Positions 49,699 through 57,642 of a stretch of DNA of 64,000 nucleotides are shown piece by piece. Both the position numbers and the translations under genes were made by a program. Positions within the stretch are counted from its first letter, which is position 1; each line of letters begins with the position of its first letter. Source of the DNA: JAGVSZ01 sp035456405 (GTDB lineage Bacteria > Pseudomonadota > Gammaproteobacteria > Burkholderiales > SG8-39); contig DATIDG010000065.1 in the NCBI GenBank assembly GCA_035456405.1, positions 14,208 through 78,207 on the forward strand, in the 5' to 3' direction. Below the pieces are notes generated by a model that saw only the letters and a program-made list of their open reading frames with translations, was not told the origin of the DNA and did no database searches.

Positions 49699-50861
49699 GG
49701 GGCGCGCGGGCCTTCGGCGCGCCGCTGTGGTCGAGCGGCTTCCGGCCGTTCCTGCTCGCCGGGCTCGCCTGGGGCGCGCTGCTGCTTCCCCTCTGGCTGG
49801 CGGAGTACACCGGCGCGTGGTCGGCGGCGCCGGCGCTGGCCGGGCCGCTCTGGCACGGCCACGAGATGCTGTTCGGTTTCGCGGCCGCGATCATCGCTGC
49901 CGTGCTGCTGACCGCAATCCCGGGCTGGGCGATCACCGACGAGATCGCGGGCGGCCGGCTTGCGCTCCTGGCGGCGCTTTGGCTCGCCGGCCGGCTCGCC
50001 ATGCTCGCCTCGGGCGCGCTTCCGCAATGGCTGGCGGCGACGGCGGACGCGGCGTTCCTGCCTGCGCTCGCAGCGATGCTTGCGCCGACCGTCGCGCGGG
50101 CGCGCCGCAGGTGGTTCCTCGCGCCGGTCGCGATCCTGCTCGTGCTCACCGCGGCGAACGCCGCCTTCCACGTCGCGGCGGCGGCGGGCGATGTGCGCAC
50201 GGCCTCCCGCGCGCTCGAGTCGGGCCTGCTGCTGGTCATGGTGCTCTATACACTTGCCGGCGGGCTGCTGATCCCGGTGTTCACCCGCAACCGGCTGCCC
50301 GAGGTGACGTTCAGCATCGTGGTCGAGGTGGCTTCGATCGCAGCCGTGGCTGCGTTCGCGATCGCGGAGGCGTCCGAAACATCGCTCGCGCTGCGCGGCG
50401 TCGCGGCGGCGGTGGCGGCTGCAGCGAACGCGGTGCGGCTTGCGCGCTGGAGAGGGTGGAAGGTGTTCGACGACCCGCTGCTCTGGACGCTGCACCTCGG
50501 CTATGCGTGGCTCGTCGCGTCTCTCGCGCTGCGCGCTGTGGCCGCGCTCGGCGGACCCGCGCCCGAGCTCGCGTGGATGCACGCATTCACCGTCGGCGCC
50601 CTGGGAATCACGATCCTCGGACTCGCGACGCGCATCGTGCTGCGCCACACCGGCCGTGAGCTCGTGGTGCCCGCCGTGATGTTGATCGCGTATCTCGCGA
50701 TGCTCGGCGCCGCACTCGCGCGCGTGGCCACCGCGTTCGAACCGAGCGTTTGGCTTCTCGCCGTATCGGGACTGCTCTGGAGCGCCGCGCTCGGCATCTA
50801 TTGCGGCCGATACGCGCGCTTTCTGGTCGGGCCCAGCCTTCCGAGCGCCGCTGCGGGTTGA
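49695..50861 (+). CDS. nnrS: NnrS family protein
   Basis: A 388-residue protein with about 12 helices. It starts at ATG 49695, overlapping the remnant's stop. NnrS blocks are unmistakable: GAPLWSSGFRPFLLAGLAWG, LWHGHEMLFGFAAAIIAAVLLTAIPGW, LIPVFTRNRLPEV and MHAFTVGALGITILGLATRIVLRHTGR. NnrS is a heme- and copper-containing membrane protein linked to nitric oxide tolerance and denitrification. It ends the long plus-strand run and is tail to tail with the Rrf2 gene, with no intergenic bases. Confidence 0.92.
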   Translation: MRGARAFGAPLWSSGFRPFLLAGLAWGALLLPLWLAEYTGAWSAAPALAGPLWHGHEMLFGFAAAIIAAVLLTAIPGWAITDEIAGGRLALLAALWLAGRLAMLASGALPQWLAATADAAFLPALAAMLAPTVARARRRWFLAPVAILLVLTAANAAFHVAAAAGDVRTASRALESGLLLVMVLYTLAGGLLIPVFTRNRLPEVTFSIVVEVASIAAVAAFAIAEASETSLALRGVAAAVAAAANAVRLARWRGWKVFDDPLLWTLHLGYAWLVASLALRAVAALGGPAPELAWMHAFTVGALGITILGLATRIVLRHTGRELVVPAVMLIAYLAMLGAALARVATAFEPSVWLLAVSGLLWSAALGIYCGRYARFLVGPSLPSAAAG

Positions 50862-51293
50862 TCAGGCCGCGCGCGGCTGGGCGCCGCGCTCACGCTCGAC
50901 CAGCATGAGCATCGTGCCGATGGTGATGGAGCGGAAGGTCGCCTTGGCGATCTCGTCGATCTCTGAAAGGATTCGCGCGAGCGCGCGGCCGACATCCGTG
51001 GCGGGGTCCGCACCGCTCGCTTCGGGCGAGCGCGCGCTGATGTCCTCGAACAGCTCGATCACGTCGAACAGGGTCAGGCGCTTCGCGTTGCCGACGAAGC
51101 GGTAACCGCCGCCCGCGCCGCGCGTGGCCTCGAAAATCCCGGCGCGGCCGAGCTCGCGCAGCACCTTGGCGAGGTGATGGATCGAGACGCCGTACTTCGC
51201 CGCGATGTCGGAGGCCGAGACCTGCCGGTCGGGATGGGCGGCGGCCTCCAGCACGCTGACCAGGGCGAGGCTGGTGGCGGTCTGGAGCTTCAT
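50862..51293 (-). CDS. Rrf2-family transcriptional regulator without cysteines
   Basis: A 143-residue winged-helix protein: MKLQTATSLALVSVLEAAAH, VSASDIAAKYGVSIHHLAKVLRELGRAGIFEATRGAGGGYRF and the dimer helix LTLFDVIELFEDI. Members such as IscR and NsrR bind an Fe-S cluster through three cysteines after the wing; this protein contains no cysteine at all, so it must sense something else. ATG 51293 overlaps the stop of the GNAT gene upstream, so both are co-translated. It is the likely binder of the palindrome at 51870-51892 in the divergent promoter. Confidence 0.88.
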   Translation of the reverse strand: MKLQTATSLALVSVLEAAAHPDRQVSASDIAAKYGVSIHHLAKVLRELGRAGIFEATRGAGGGYRFVGNAKRLTLFDVIELFEDISARSPEASGADPATDVGRALARILSEIDEIAKATFRSITIGTMLMLVERERGAQPRAA

Positions 51294-51778
51294 CGCGGCA
51301 CGGCCTCGAGATCGAGCTCGAGCGGGATGAACGGCGCGGCCGTCATCCCCTGGCTGCGGAAGAACGAGAGCACGAGCGTGTTGTCGCGCGCAAGCAGGGT
51401 GCGGACCTTGGTGACGCCCGCGCGCCGGAAGGCGTCGACGATCGCTTCGAGGAGGCGCGTGCCGGTGCCGCCCAGGCGCGCACCCGGGCGCACGTTGATG
51501 CCGAACACCCAGCCGCACGGCGGCGATCCGAACTCCCAGTCGCGCACTTCGCCGATCACGAAGCCCTGGATCTCGCCGCCGCCCTCGGCGACGAGGAAAA
51601 AGCGCTGCTGGCGCCCGCGGGTGCCGTAGCGATGGAAGAGCTCGTACCAGTAATCGGGCTTGGCGAGCCCGGTGACCGCGGCATCGAGGGCGATCACTTC
51701 GTCGAGGTCGCGCACTTCGACCGGCCTGACAGCGAGGGAGGTGTCCGGCAGGGCGGTGTTCGGGACGGAAAGTGTCAT
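51290..51778 (-). CDS. GNAT-family N-acetyltransferase
   Basis: A 162-residue protein: LAVRPVEVRDLDEVIALDAAVTG at the start, then FGINVRPGARLGGTGTRLLEAIVDAFRRAGVTKVRTLLARDN with the acetyl-CoA pyrophosphate loop (R-x-G-G-T-G-T). The substrate is unknown. It precedes and overlaps the Rrf2 gene and is divergent from a tandem-GNAT gene that shares its opening motif (RPVEVRDLDEVIALD versus RRLAPRDLDAVTAID), suggesting the two are related. Its start codon lies in an inverted repeat (51776-51812). Confidence 0.83.
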   Translation of the reverse strand: MTLSVPNTALPDTSLAVRPVEVRDLDEVIALDAAVTGLAKPDYWYELFHRYGTRGRQQRFFLVAEGGGEIQGFVIGEVRDWEFGSPPCGWVFGINVRPGARLGGTGTRLLEAIVDAFRRAGVTKVRTLLARDNTLVLSFFRSQGMTAAPFIPLELDLEAVPR

Positions 51779-51812
51779 TTCGGCACCAGTTTACCTGTTT
51801 CAGGCCGAAATG
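51776..51812. repeat. Inverted repeat covering the GNAT start codon
   Basis: CATTTCGGC (51776-51784) and GCCGAAATG (51804-51812) are perfect 9-base arms separated by 19 bases. The left arm contains the ATG of the minus-strand GNAT gene, so in RNA the start could be paired. The spacer carries TTTACC, resembling a half-site of the operator nearby. Confidence 0.55.
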
Positions 51813-51852
51813 CCGTCCCGACAACCACATAGCGCCGTCTTGACGGCCCGGG

Positions 51853-51892
51853 TTGACACCCCGAGACAATTTAGGTATTTTCGTACCAAATT
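51853..51892 (+). promoter_or_regulatory. Promoter with embedded palindromic operator, tandem-GNAT gene
   Basis: TTGACA (51853-51858), 17-base spacer, TATTTT (51876-51881). A palindrome GGTA-TTTTCG-TACC, widened to TTTAGGTA/TACCAAATT (51870-51892), straddles the -10. This is the layout of a repressor site; AT-rich GGTA/TACC palindromes are typical of Rrf2-type operators, and an Rrf2 gene is divergently encoded. The predicted RNA start (about 51888) leaves a leader of about 85 bases. Confidence 0.68.
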
Positions 51893-51973
51893 ACGACAAG
51901 GCCCATCCGGCCCTTCCAGGAGCCGTGTTCCATTTGCGGGCGAGAAGCCCGCGCAAGTCCTCGAGGAGGGACC

Positions 51974-52990
51974 ATGGCCGTCACCGCTTCCGCCCCCCAG
52001 CTCAAGGTGCGCCGCCTCGCGCCCCGCGACCTCGACGCCGTCACCGCGATCGACGCGACCCTCGCCGGCCGGTCGCGCCGCTTCTATTTCGAGCGCCGCC
52101 TGAAGGCGGCGCAGAAGGAGTCCGACCTCCACGTCCAGTTCGCGATCGACGACGGAGGCGCGCTCGCCGGCTACGTCCTCGCGCGCAAGCTCGCCGGCGA
52201 GTTCGGCCGCACCGAGCCGGCGCTGCTGCTCGAGGTGATCGGCGTGCGGCCCGACGAGCGCGGCCACGGCATCGGGATGCAGCTCCTCGCCGCGCTGGAC
52301 GCGGAGGCGCGCGCGGGCGGTATGACGTCGATCCGTACCAGCGCCTCGTGGCGCGATCACGACATGCTGCGCTTCTTCGATCACGCGGGCTTCGTTCTCG
52401 CCCCGAACCAGATCCTCGAATGCAACGTGCACGCCGGCCGGCTCGGGGCCGAGCACGAGCCGGGCGTCGCCGCGCCCGAGCATCGCCACTACTCCGCCGA
52501 GGTCGACTACGGCGCAGACAGCGCGAACGACTTCGAGGCGCTCGCGCGCGACCTCGTCGATGTGCGCTCCCTCGCGGCCGGCGACCTCGCCGACCTCGTG
52601 CGCATCGACCGCAACCTGATGGGGCAGGAGCGGCGCGCATACATCGAGCGGATCGTCGCGGAGGCGCTCGACGACTCCGCGGTGCGCGTGTCGCTCACCG
52701 CCCGGGTCGACGGCATCGTCGCGGGATTCGCAACTGCGCGCACGGACTTCGGCGACTTCGGCCGCTCCGAGCCGGTCGCCGTGCTCGACACGATCGGGGT
52801 CGATCCTAACTACGCACACCGTCACGTCGCTACGGCTCTCCTCTCGCAGCTTTTCGTCAATCTGGAGGCGCTGCGTATCGAGCGCGTCGAGACGTTGGTG
52901 CGGCGGGAGAACTTCGCCCTGCTCGGGTTCCTCTATGCGATCGGATTCCGGCAGTCCCAGCGTCTAGGATTCGTCAGGCACCTGGGCTGA
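51974..52990 (+). CDS. Tandem two-domain GNAT acetyltransferase
   Basis: A 338-residue protein with two GNAT domains. Domain 1 (about residues 10-150) has VIGVRPDERGHGIGMQLLAAL as its acetyl-CoA loop. Domain 2 (about 195-338) has DTIGVDPNYAHRHVATALLSQLF, where the R-G-x-G/A pattern is degraded (AHRHVA), so it may bind acetyl-CoA poorly. ATG 51974 follows GAGGAGGGACC. Substrate unknown. Control by the divergent Rrf2 protein is inferred from the promoter. Confidence 0.83.
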   Translation: MAVTASAPQLKVRRLAPRDLDAVTAIDATLAGRSRRFYFERRLKAAQKESDLHVQFAIDDGGALAGYVLARKLAGEFGRTEPALLLEVIGVRPDERGHGIGMQLLAALDAEARAGGMTSIRTSASWRDHDMLRFFDHAGFVLAPNQILECNVHAGRLGAEHEPGVAAPEHRHYSAEVDYGADSANDFEALARDLVDVRSLAAGDLADLVRIDRNLMGQERRAYIERIVAEALDDSAVRVSLTARVDGIVAGFATARTDFGDFGRSEPVAVLDTIGVDPNYAHRHVATALLSQLFVNLEALRIERVETLVRRENFALLGFLYAIGFRQSQRLGFVRHLG

Positions 52991-53033
52991 GCCGCCCGGC
53001 GCAACGGGGAACGCGCGTGTCATTGCGCCGCGG

Positions 53034-53063
53034 TTGACATCGCGGTCGCGGGACGCCTAGATT
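53034..53063 (+). promoter_or_regulatory. Promoter of the pseudokinase gene
   Basis: TTGACA (53034-53039), 18-base spacer, TAGATT (53058-53063). The same pair with the same spacer is found at 54972-55001 in front of the collapsed paralogue. The leader to ATG 53219 would be about 150 bases. Confidence 0.65.
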
Positions 53064-53218
53064 AGGGGCGTTAGCACCCCGCCCGCGGCGCCCGCCGCTG
53101 CTCCGATGCGCCCACTCGATCGCTGCCGCGCCATCTGGCCGCACCCTGGCCGGCCCGCGGCCGTTTCGCGCGCCCCGAAAGTCCGGCCCGCGGCGCCTCT
53201 GGCCGCGGCCTCGAACCG

Positions 53219-54952
53219 ATGACGCTGCCCGAGCGACTCGGCAAGTACGAGGTCGTTGAAGCGCTCGGCGAAAGCGCCAACGCGGAGGTCTTCGGCGCGT
53301 TCGACCCGGATGTCAATCGCGTAGTTGCGGTCAAGACCATCCGCAAGGATCTCGCCCAGCTCGACGGTCGCGCCGCCCGGGCGCTCGCGCGCTGGCGCAA
53401 CGAGTCGCGCCTCGCCGGGCGGCTCTCGCACCCGGGGATCGTCGCGGTCTACGACTACGGCGAGTCGGGATCGGTCGCCTACCTCGCGATGGAGTTCGTG
53501 CAGGGCCACCGTCTCGGCGAGTACCTCGCGCGCGGCATCCAGTTCGGAGAGGCGGACGCGGTCAGCATTGTCGCCCAGGTCTTGGACGCGCTGCAGCACG
53601 CGCACGAGCACGGCGTGCGCCACGGCGCCGTCAACCCTGCCAGCATCGTCATTACGCGAAGCGGGGAGGCGAAGCTCACTGAGTTCGGCGGGGCTGCCAC
53701 CGAGGACGGTAGCGGACCGGAACCGGACGAGGATGCGGGCGACCCCGGATACGTCGCACCAGAGCTATACGCCGGGGAGGGTGTCGACGCGCGCGCCGAC
53801 CTTTTCGCGGCGGGTGCCCTGTTCTTCCGGCTGCTCACTGGGCGGCCGGCATATCGCGGATCGGCGGAGCAGGTCGCGTACCGGGTCAGCCGCGGCAGCG
53901 TGCCATTGCCGTCAGAAGTGGGGCCTGGGCGAGGGTGGGAGCGATACGATGCTCTCGTGAGCCGTGCCCTGGCCAGGGAGGCGGACGAGCGATTTCAGAC
54001 CGCCAGCGAGTTCCGGCGCGCGCTCCTCGATGCCTACGGCGCGCCGCTGGCGGCGGTCGCGACCCCGCGCAGCAATGACGGGGCGGCCTCCACGGGTAAC
54101 GCGGAGCCGGGCGATATGCCGTCGCGTTCGCTATGGGTACCCGGACGCATCGCGCTCGAAGAGGAGCAGCTCCAGGCCCACTTGCGGGACGGTCCGCCCG
54201 CCTTCCACGCGAATTCCGACGACGGCCGCTGGCGCGTCGCCCTCATAGCTGCGGTGGTCCTGATCGCGCTCGCGGTCGTCGCTGGGCTCGCATACTGGAC
54301 GGCGCCCGACTTCGGTCCGCGCACCGCTCGACCCGACCGCGCGTCGACGCCGCAGCCGGACGCAACCAGGGCGAGCCCCGCCCTCGTGCCCGGGCGCGAG
54401 GCACGGCCCGATACGGCACCGGGCATCGGAACGATGTCCCAGGGCGTCGGCGCAGTCGCGGAAGCCGATCGCCGCACGGTCGACAGCAGTGCCGGGATCG
54501 TTCGGCAACCGGAGCCCTTGGAACCCCTGCTCGCGCCGCCGGCGCCCATTGCGGCCGCGCGGTCGGAGCCGCTTGCGCCCGAGCCGCCGACCGTGCAGCC
54601 CGCCGTCCCCGCGGAACGGAAAGTCGCCGCCGCGCCGCCGTCCCAGACCTCTGGGACTCGAACCGAGGTGCCGGCGTCACCGGATGCGACGACCAGCTTC
54701 TGGCGAGACCAGGCGATCGCATTCCAGGTCGCGACGAGAATGGGTTTCAATCGCGATCTGTACCGGAGCCGGATTCAGGTCGAATCCGCGGGCGGCGTCG
54801 TGACGCTGCGCGGTCACGTGCCATCGCGCGAGCACGCCGCGCAGGCGATCGCCGTGGCACGCGAAATCAACGGTGTGCGCGAGGTGCGCAGCGAGCTGCG
54901 GGTAGGTGCGCCCGAGTACGTGTTTCCGGACCCCTCGATCGGCCTGCAGTAG
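53219..54952 (+). CDS. Membrane Ser/Thr-kinase-like pseudokinase with periplasmic BON domain
   Basis: A 577-residue protein. Residues 8-265 form a PknB-type kinase fold: Lys39 in VAVKTIRK, Glu62, LAMEFVQGHRLGEYL, APE at 180-182 and DLFAAGALFFRLLTGRPAY. Catalytic parts are broken: the glycine loop reads LGESANAEVF, HRD is HGA (135-137), the following Lys and Asn are Asn and Ser, and DFG is EFG (155-157). One membrane helix lies at about 340-362, then a Pro/Ala-rich linker, then a BON domain (about 495-570, IQVESAGGVVTLRGHVPSREHAAQAI, INGVREVRSEL). BON domains bind membranes or phospholipids in the periplasm. It probably signals or scaffolds rather than phosphorylates. Confidence 0.82.
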   Translation: MTLPERLGKYEVVEALGESANAEVFGAFDPDVNRVVAVKTIRKDLAQLDGRAARALARWRNESRLAGRLSHPGIVAVYDYGESGSVAYLAMEFVQGHRLGEYLARGIQFGEADAVSIVAQVLDALQHAHEHGVRHGAVNPASIVITRSGEAKLTEFGGAATEDGSGPEPDEDAGDPGYVAPELYAGEGVDARADLFAAGALFFRLLTGRPAYRGSAEQVAYRVSRGSVPLPSEVGPGRGWERYDALVSRALAREADERFQTASEFRRALLDAYGAPLAAVATPRSNDGAASTGNAEPGDMPSRSLWVPGRIALEEEQLQAHLRDGPPAFHANSDDGRWRVALIAAVVLIALAVVAGLAYWTAPDFGPRTARPDRASTPQPDATRASPALVPGREARPDTAPGIGTMSQGVGAVAEADRRTVDSSAGIVRQPEPLEPLLAPPAPIAAARSEPLAPEPPTVQPAVPAERKVAAAPPSQTSGTRTEVPASPDATTSFWRDQAIAFQVATRMGFNRDLYRSRIQVESAGGVVTLRGHVPSREHAAQAIAVAREINGVREVRSELRVGAPEYVFPDPSIGLQ

Positions 54953-54971
54953 CGCCGTGCCCGGAGCCGCC

Positions 54972-55001
54972 TTGACAGGGCTCCGCGCCCCCGCCTAGAT
55001 T
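54972..55001 (+). promoter_or_regulatory. Duplicate kinase-type promoter
   Basis: TTGACA (54972-54977), 18-base spacer, TAGATT (54996-55001), identical in hexamers and spacing to the promoter at 53034-53063. It precedes the kinase-BON remnant, and may now drive the enoyl-CoA hydratase gene at 55288. Confidence 0.62.
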
Positions 55002-55031
55002 GGGCGGTCGGCGGCGCGGGAGGCCGCCCCG

Positions 55032-55250
55032 ATGCTCCCAGAATCTCAACCGCGCCTGCGCCGCGGTGCATCCGCCTGTCGACGACCAACGCGAGACTGG
55101 TTCGGCAAGTGCGAGATCGTCGAGGCGATCGGGAAGGGCGCGACGGGCGTCGTCTACAGGATCACCAGGGAAACGGCGTGCGCGCCGTTCGCAACGAGCT
55201 CAAGATCGGCCAGCCGGACTACCCGTCGTCCCCCCGGCTCGGGCGGCTGA
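55032..55250 (+). pseudogene. Collapsed kinase-BON paralogue
   Basis: One frame reads a kinase start with an intact glycine loop (WFGKCEIVEAIGKGATGVVY then RITRE, about 55100-55170). Immediately after, in another frame, the text becomes NGVRAVRNELKIGQPDY (about 55173-55225), which matches the BON end NGVREVRSELRVGAPEY of the gene at 53219. Everything between, about 500 residues, is missing, and the frame shifts at the join (near AGGGAAACGG, 55167-55176). The remnant has its own copy of the promoter. It is a deleted tandem duplicate or an assembly collapse. Confidence 0.68.
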
Positions 55251-55287
55251 CCCGCAACCCATTCGCACTCAGACACGGAGAACCGCG

Positions 55288-56106
55288 ATGTACAAGCTCA
55301 AAGCCGCCGAGTGGCGCCCCCAGCACTTCAAATGGGAAGTGAAAGACCGCGTCGCTACGATCACGCTCAACCGGCCCGAGCGGAAGAACCCGCTCACGTT
55401 CGACAGCTACGCCGAGCTGCGCGACACCTTCCACAAGCTGCAGTACGCCGACGACGTGCGCGTCGTGGTGTTCACCGGCGAGGGCGGCAACTTCTGCTCC
55501 GGCGGCGACGTCCACGAGATCATCGGGCCGCTCATCAAGATGGAGATGGACGAGCTGCTCTACTTCACGCGCATGACCGGAAACCTGGTGAAGGAGATGC
55601 GCAACTGCCCGCAGCCGGTGATCGCCGCGGTCGACGGCATCAGCGCCGGTGCCGGCGCGATCATTCCGATGGCCTCCGACATGCGCTACGCCACGCCCGA
55701 GTGCAAGACGGCGTTCCTGTTCGTGCGCGTCGGGCTGGCCGGGTGCGACATGGCCGCGTGCGCGATCCTGCCGCGCATCATCGGCCAGGGACGCGCCTCC
55801 GAGCTGCTGTACACCGGGCGCTCAATGAGCGCGGAGGAGGGGCTCGCCTGGGGCTACTTCAACGAGATCGTCCCGAGGGACCGGTTGCTCGCGCGCGCGC
55901 ACGAGATGGCGCTGTCGCTCGCGACCGGCCCGGCGTTCGCGCACTCGATGACGAAGAAGTGCCTGCACCAGGAGTGGAGCATGACGATCGAGCAGGCACT
56001 CGAGACGGAGGCCGAAGCGCAGGCGATCTGCATGCAGACCAAGGACTACGAGCGCGCCTACAACGCCTTCGTCAAGAAGGAGAAGCCGAAGTTCGAGGGG
56101 AACTAG
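55288..56106 (+). CDS. Enoyl-CoA hydratase/isomerase (crotonase) family protein
   Basis: A 272-residue enzyme from ATG 55288. Crotonase blocks: VATITLNRPERKNPLTFDSYAELRDTF, FTGEGGNFCSGGDVHEIIG (oxyanion hole) and PVIAAVDGISAGAGAIIPMASDMRYATPECKTAFLFVRVGLAGCDM (second oxyanion segment). The two usual catalytic glutamates of hydratases are not evident: the second segment has GLAGCDM where hydratases have an acidic residue. It may thus be an isomerase- or hydrolase-type crotonase. It is tail to tail with livF. Confidence 0.85.
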   Translation: MYKLKAAEWRPQHFKWEVKDRVATITLNRPERKNPLTFDSYAELRDTFHKLQYADDVRVVVFTGEGGNFCSGGDVHEIIGPLIKMEMDELLYFTRMTGNLVKEMRNCPQPVIAAVDGISAGAGAIIPMASDMRYATPECKTAFLFVRVGLAGCDMAACAILPRIIGQGRASELLYTGRSMSAEEGLAWGYFNEIVPRDRLLARAHEMALSLATGPAFAHSMTKKCLHQEWSMTIEQALETEAEAQAICMQTKDYERAYNAFVKKEKPKFEGN

Positions 56107-56192
56107 GGAAGGCTCGAAAGACGCCCTGCGCGGTCCAGAACTCGCGATTCCCTCGGCCGAAAGACCTTGGTCGAAGCTTCAACGACGGCGCG

Positions 56193-56894
56193 CTATTGCG
56201 CCACGACGAGCGCCGTGAGGCGGTCGGGGTCGGCGAGCAGCTCGGCGCTCGGGCCGCGGTGCACGATCCGGCCGCGGCTCAGCACGAGCGCGCTGTCGGT
56301 CACCTCGAGCGCGAGCTTCGCAGACTGCTCGACCAGCACGACGGTGAGCGCCTCGTCGCGGATCAGGCGTTCCATCGCCTTCAGCAGCGCCTCGACGATG
56401 ATCGGCGCGAGGCCCTCGAGCGGCTCGTCCATCAGGAGCAGCGCGGGGTTGCCCATCAGGGCGCGGCCGATAGCGAGCATCTGCTGCTCGCCTCCGGAGA
56501 TCTGGTTGCCGCGGTGCGCGCGGCGCTCCGCGAGGCGCGGGAAAAGGTCGTAGACGCGCCCTAGGTTCCAGCGGCCGGGCCGCGCGGCGACAGTGAGGTT
56601 CTCCTCGACGCTGAGCGACGGGAAGATGTCGCGCGCCTGCGGCACGTAGCCGATGCCCAGCCGGTTGCGCGCGTGTGTCGGAAGCCCTGCGACCGGCGCG
56701 CCGCGATACTCGATCGCGCCGGCATGGAACGTCGTCAGGCCCATGATGGTCGCGAGCAGCGTGGTCTTGCCGACGCCGTTGCGGCCCAGCACCGCGAGCG
56801 CGCCGCGCTCGGGCAGCGCGAACGCGACGTCCTCGAGCACGACCGTCTCGCCGTAGCCGGCGCGCACGCCCTCGAGCCTGAGCGCGTCAGCCAT
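56193..56894 (-). CDS. livF: Branched-chain-type ABC transporter ATP-binding protein LivF
   Basis: A 233-residue ATPase: Walker A LGRNGVGKTTLLATIMGL (about residues 37-54), a LivF-type IGYVPQARDIFPSLSVEENL Q-loop region, signature ISGGEQQMLAIGRAL, and Walker B ALLLMDEPLEGLAP. It is the last gene of the minus-strand liv operon, overlapping livG by eight bases. It powers import of the ligand captured by the receptor encoded at 59571-60767. Confidence 0.93.
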   Translation of the reverse strand: MADALRLEGVRAGYGETVVLEDVAFALPERGALAVLGRNGVGKTTLLATIMGLTTFHAGAIEYRGAPVAGLPTHARNRLGIGYVPQARDIFPSLSVEENLTVAARPGRWNLGRVYDLFPRLAERRAHRGNQISGGEQQMLAIGRALMGNPALLLMDEPLEGLAPIIVEALLKAMERLIRDEALTVVLVEQSAKLALEVTDSALVLSRGRIVHRGPSAELLADPDRLTALVVAQ

Positions 56895-57642
56895 GCGGGC
56901 GCTCGCCGAGATAGACCTCGTGCACGCGGCGGTCGGCCGCGATTTCCGTCGGCGTCCCCTCGCAGAGCACTTCGCCTTGCACGAGCACGGTAATCCGCTT
57001 GGCGAACCGGAACACCACGTCCATGTCGTGCTCGATGATCAGGATGGCGATGTCGCTGGGCAGCGCGTCGAGCACCTCGAGGATCCGCTCCGATTCGAGC
57101 GAAGGCACGCCCGCGGCGGGCTCGTCGAGCAGCAGCACTTTCGGCTTGAGGCCGAGAGCGATCAGGATCTCCACCAGGCGCTGCTTGCCGTACGGCAGGT
57201 CGAGCACGCGCACGCCCGCATCGTCCGCGAGGCCGAGGCGCGCGAGCAGTTCCATCGCCTCGTCGCGCACTTCCCGGTAGGCGCTCGCCGCGCGCCACAT
57301 CCGGCCGGCGATCCCGAGGCGTTCCGCCACGCCGAGCGCGACGTTGTCGAGCACCGACATATCGCGGAACAGCGTGTTGATCTGGAACGTGCGGCCCAGA
57401 CCCCGCTTGACGCGCGCCTCCTGGGCGAGCCCGGTGACGTCCTCCCCCCCGAGGAGGATTCGCCCCGAGGAGGGCGCGAGCCGGCCGGTCAGCATGTTCA
57501 CGAAGGTCGTCTTGCCGGCACCGTTCGGCCCGATCAGCGCGCGGCGGGCGCCCGGCTCCAGGCCGAAGTTGATGTTGGCGGCCACCGTGAGCCCGCCGAA
57601 CGTCTTGTGCAGACCGCGGGTCTCGAGCGCGAAGCGACTCAT
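56887..57642 (-). CDS. livG: Branched-chain-type ABC transporter ATP-binding protein LivG
   Basis: A 251-residue ATPase: LHKTFGGLTVAANINFGLEPGARRALIGPNGAGKTTFVNMLTG with Walker A, RTFQINTLFRDMSVLDNVALG, and Walker B KVLLLDEPAAGVPSLESERIL. The signature region reads LPYGKQRLVEILIAL; its LSxGQ core is altered to LPYGKQ, as is common in LivG. ATG 57642 overlaps the livM stop (ATGA). Confidence 0.93.
   Translation of the reverse strand: MSRFALETRGLHKTFGGLTVAANINFGLEPGARRALIGPNGAGKTTFVNMLTGRLAPSSGRILLGGEDVTGLAQEARVKRGLGRTFQINTLFRDMSVLDNVALGVAERLGIAGRMWRAASAYREVRDEAMELLARLGLADDAGVRVLDLPYGKQRLVEILIALGLKPKVLLLDEPAAGVPSLESERILEVLDALPSDIAILIIEHDMDVVFRFAKRITVLVQGEVLCEGTPTEIAADRRVHEVYLGERPHG

Noticed and set aside
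53034..53063. TTGACATCGCGG as an FNR half-site
   Set aside because: There is no TCAA partner at the required spacing; it is the -35 of the kinase promoter.
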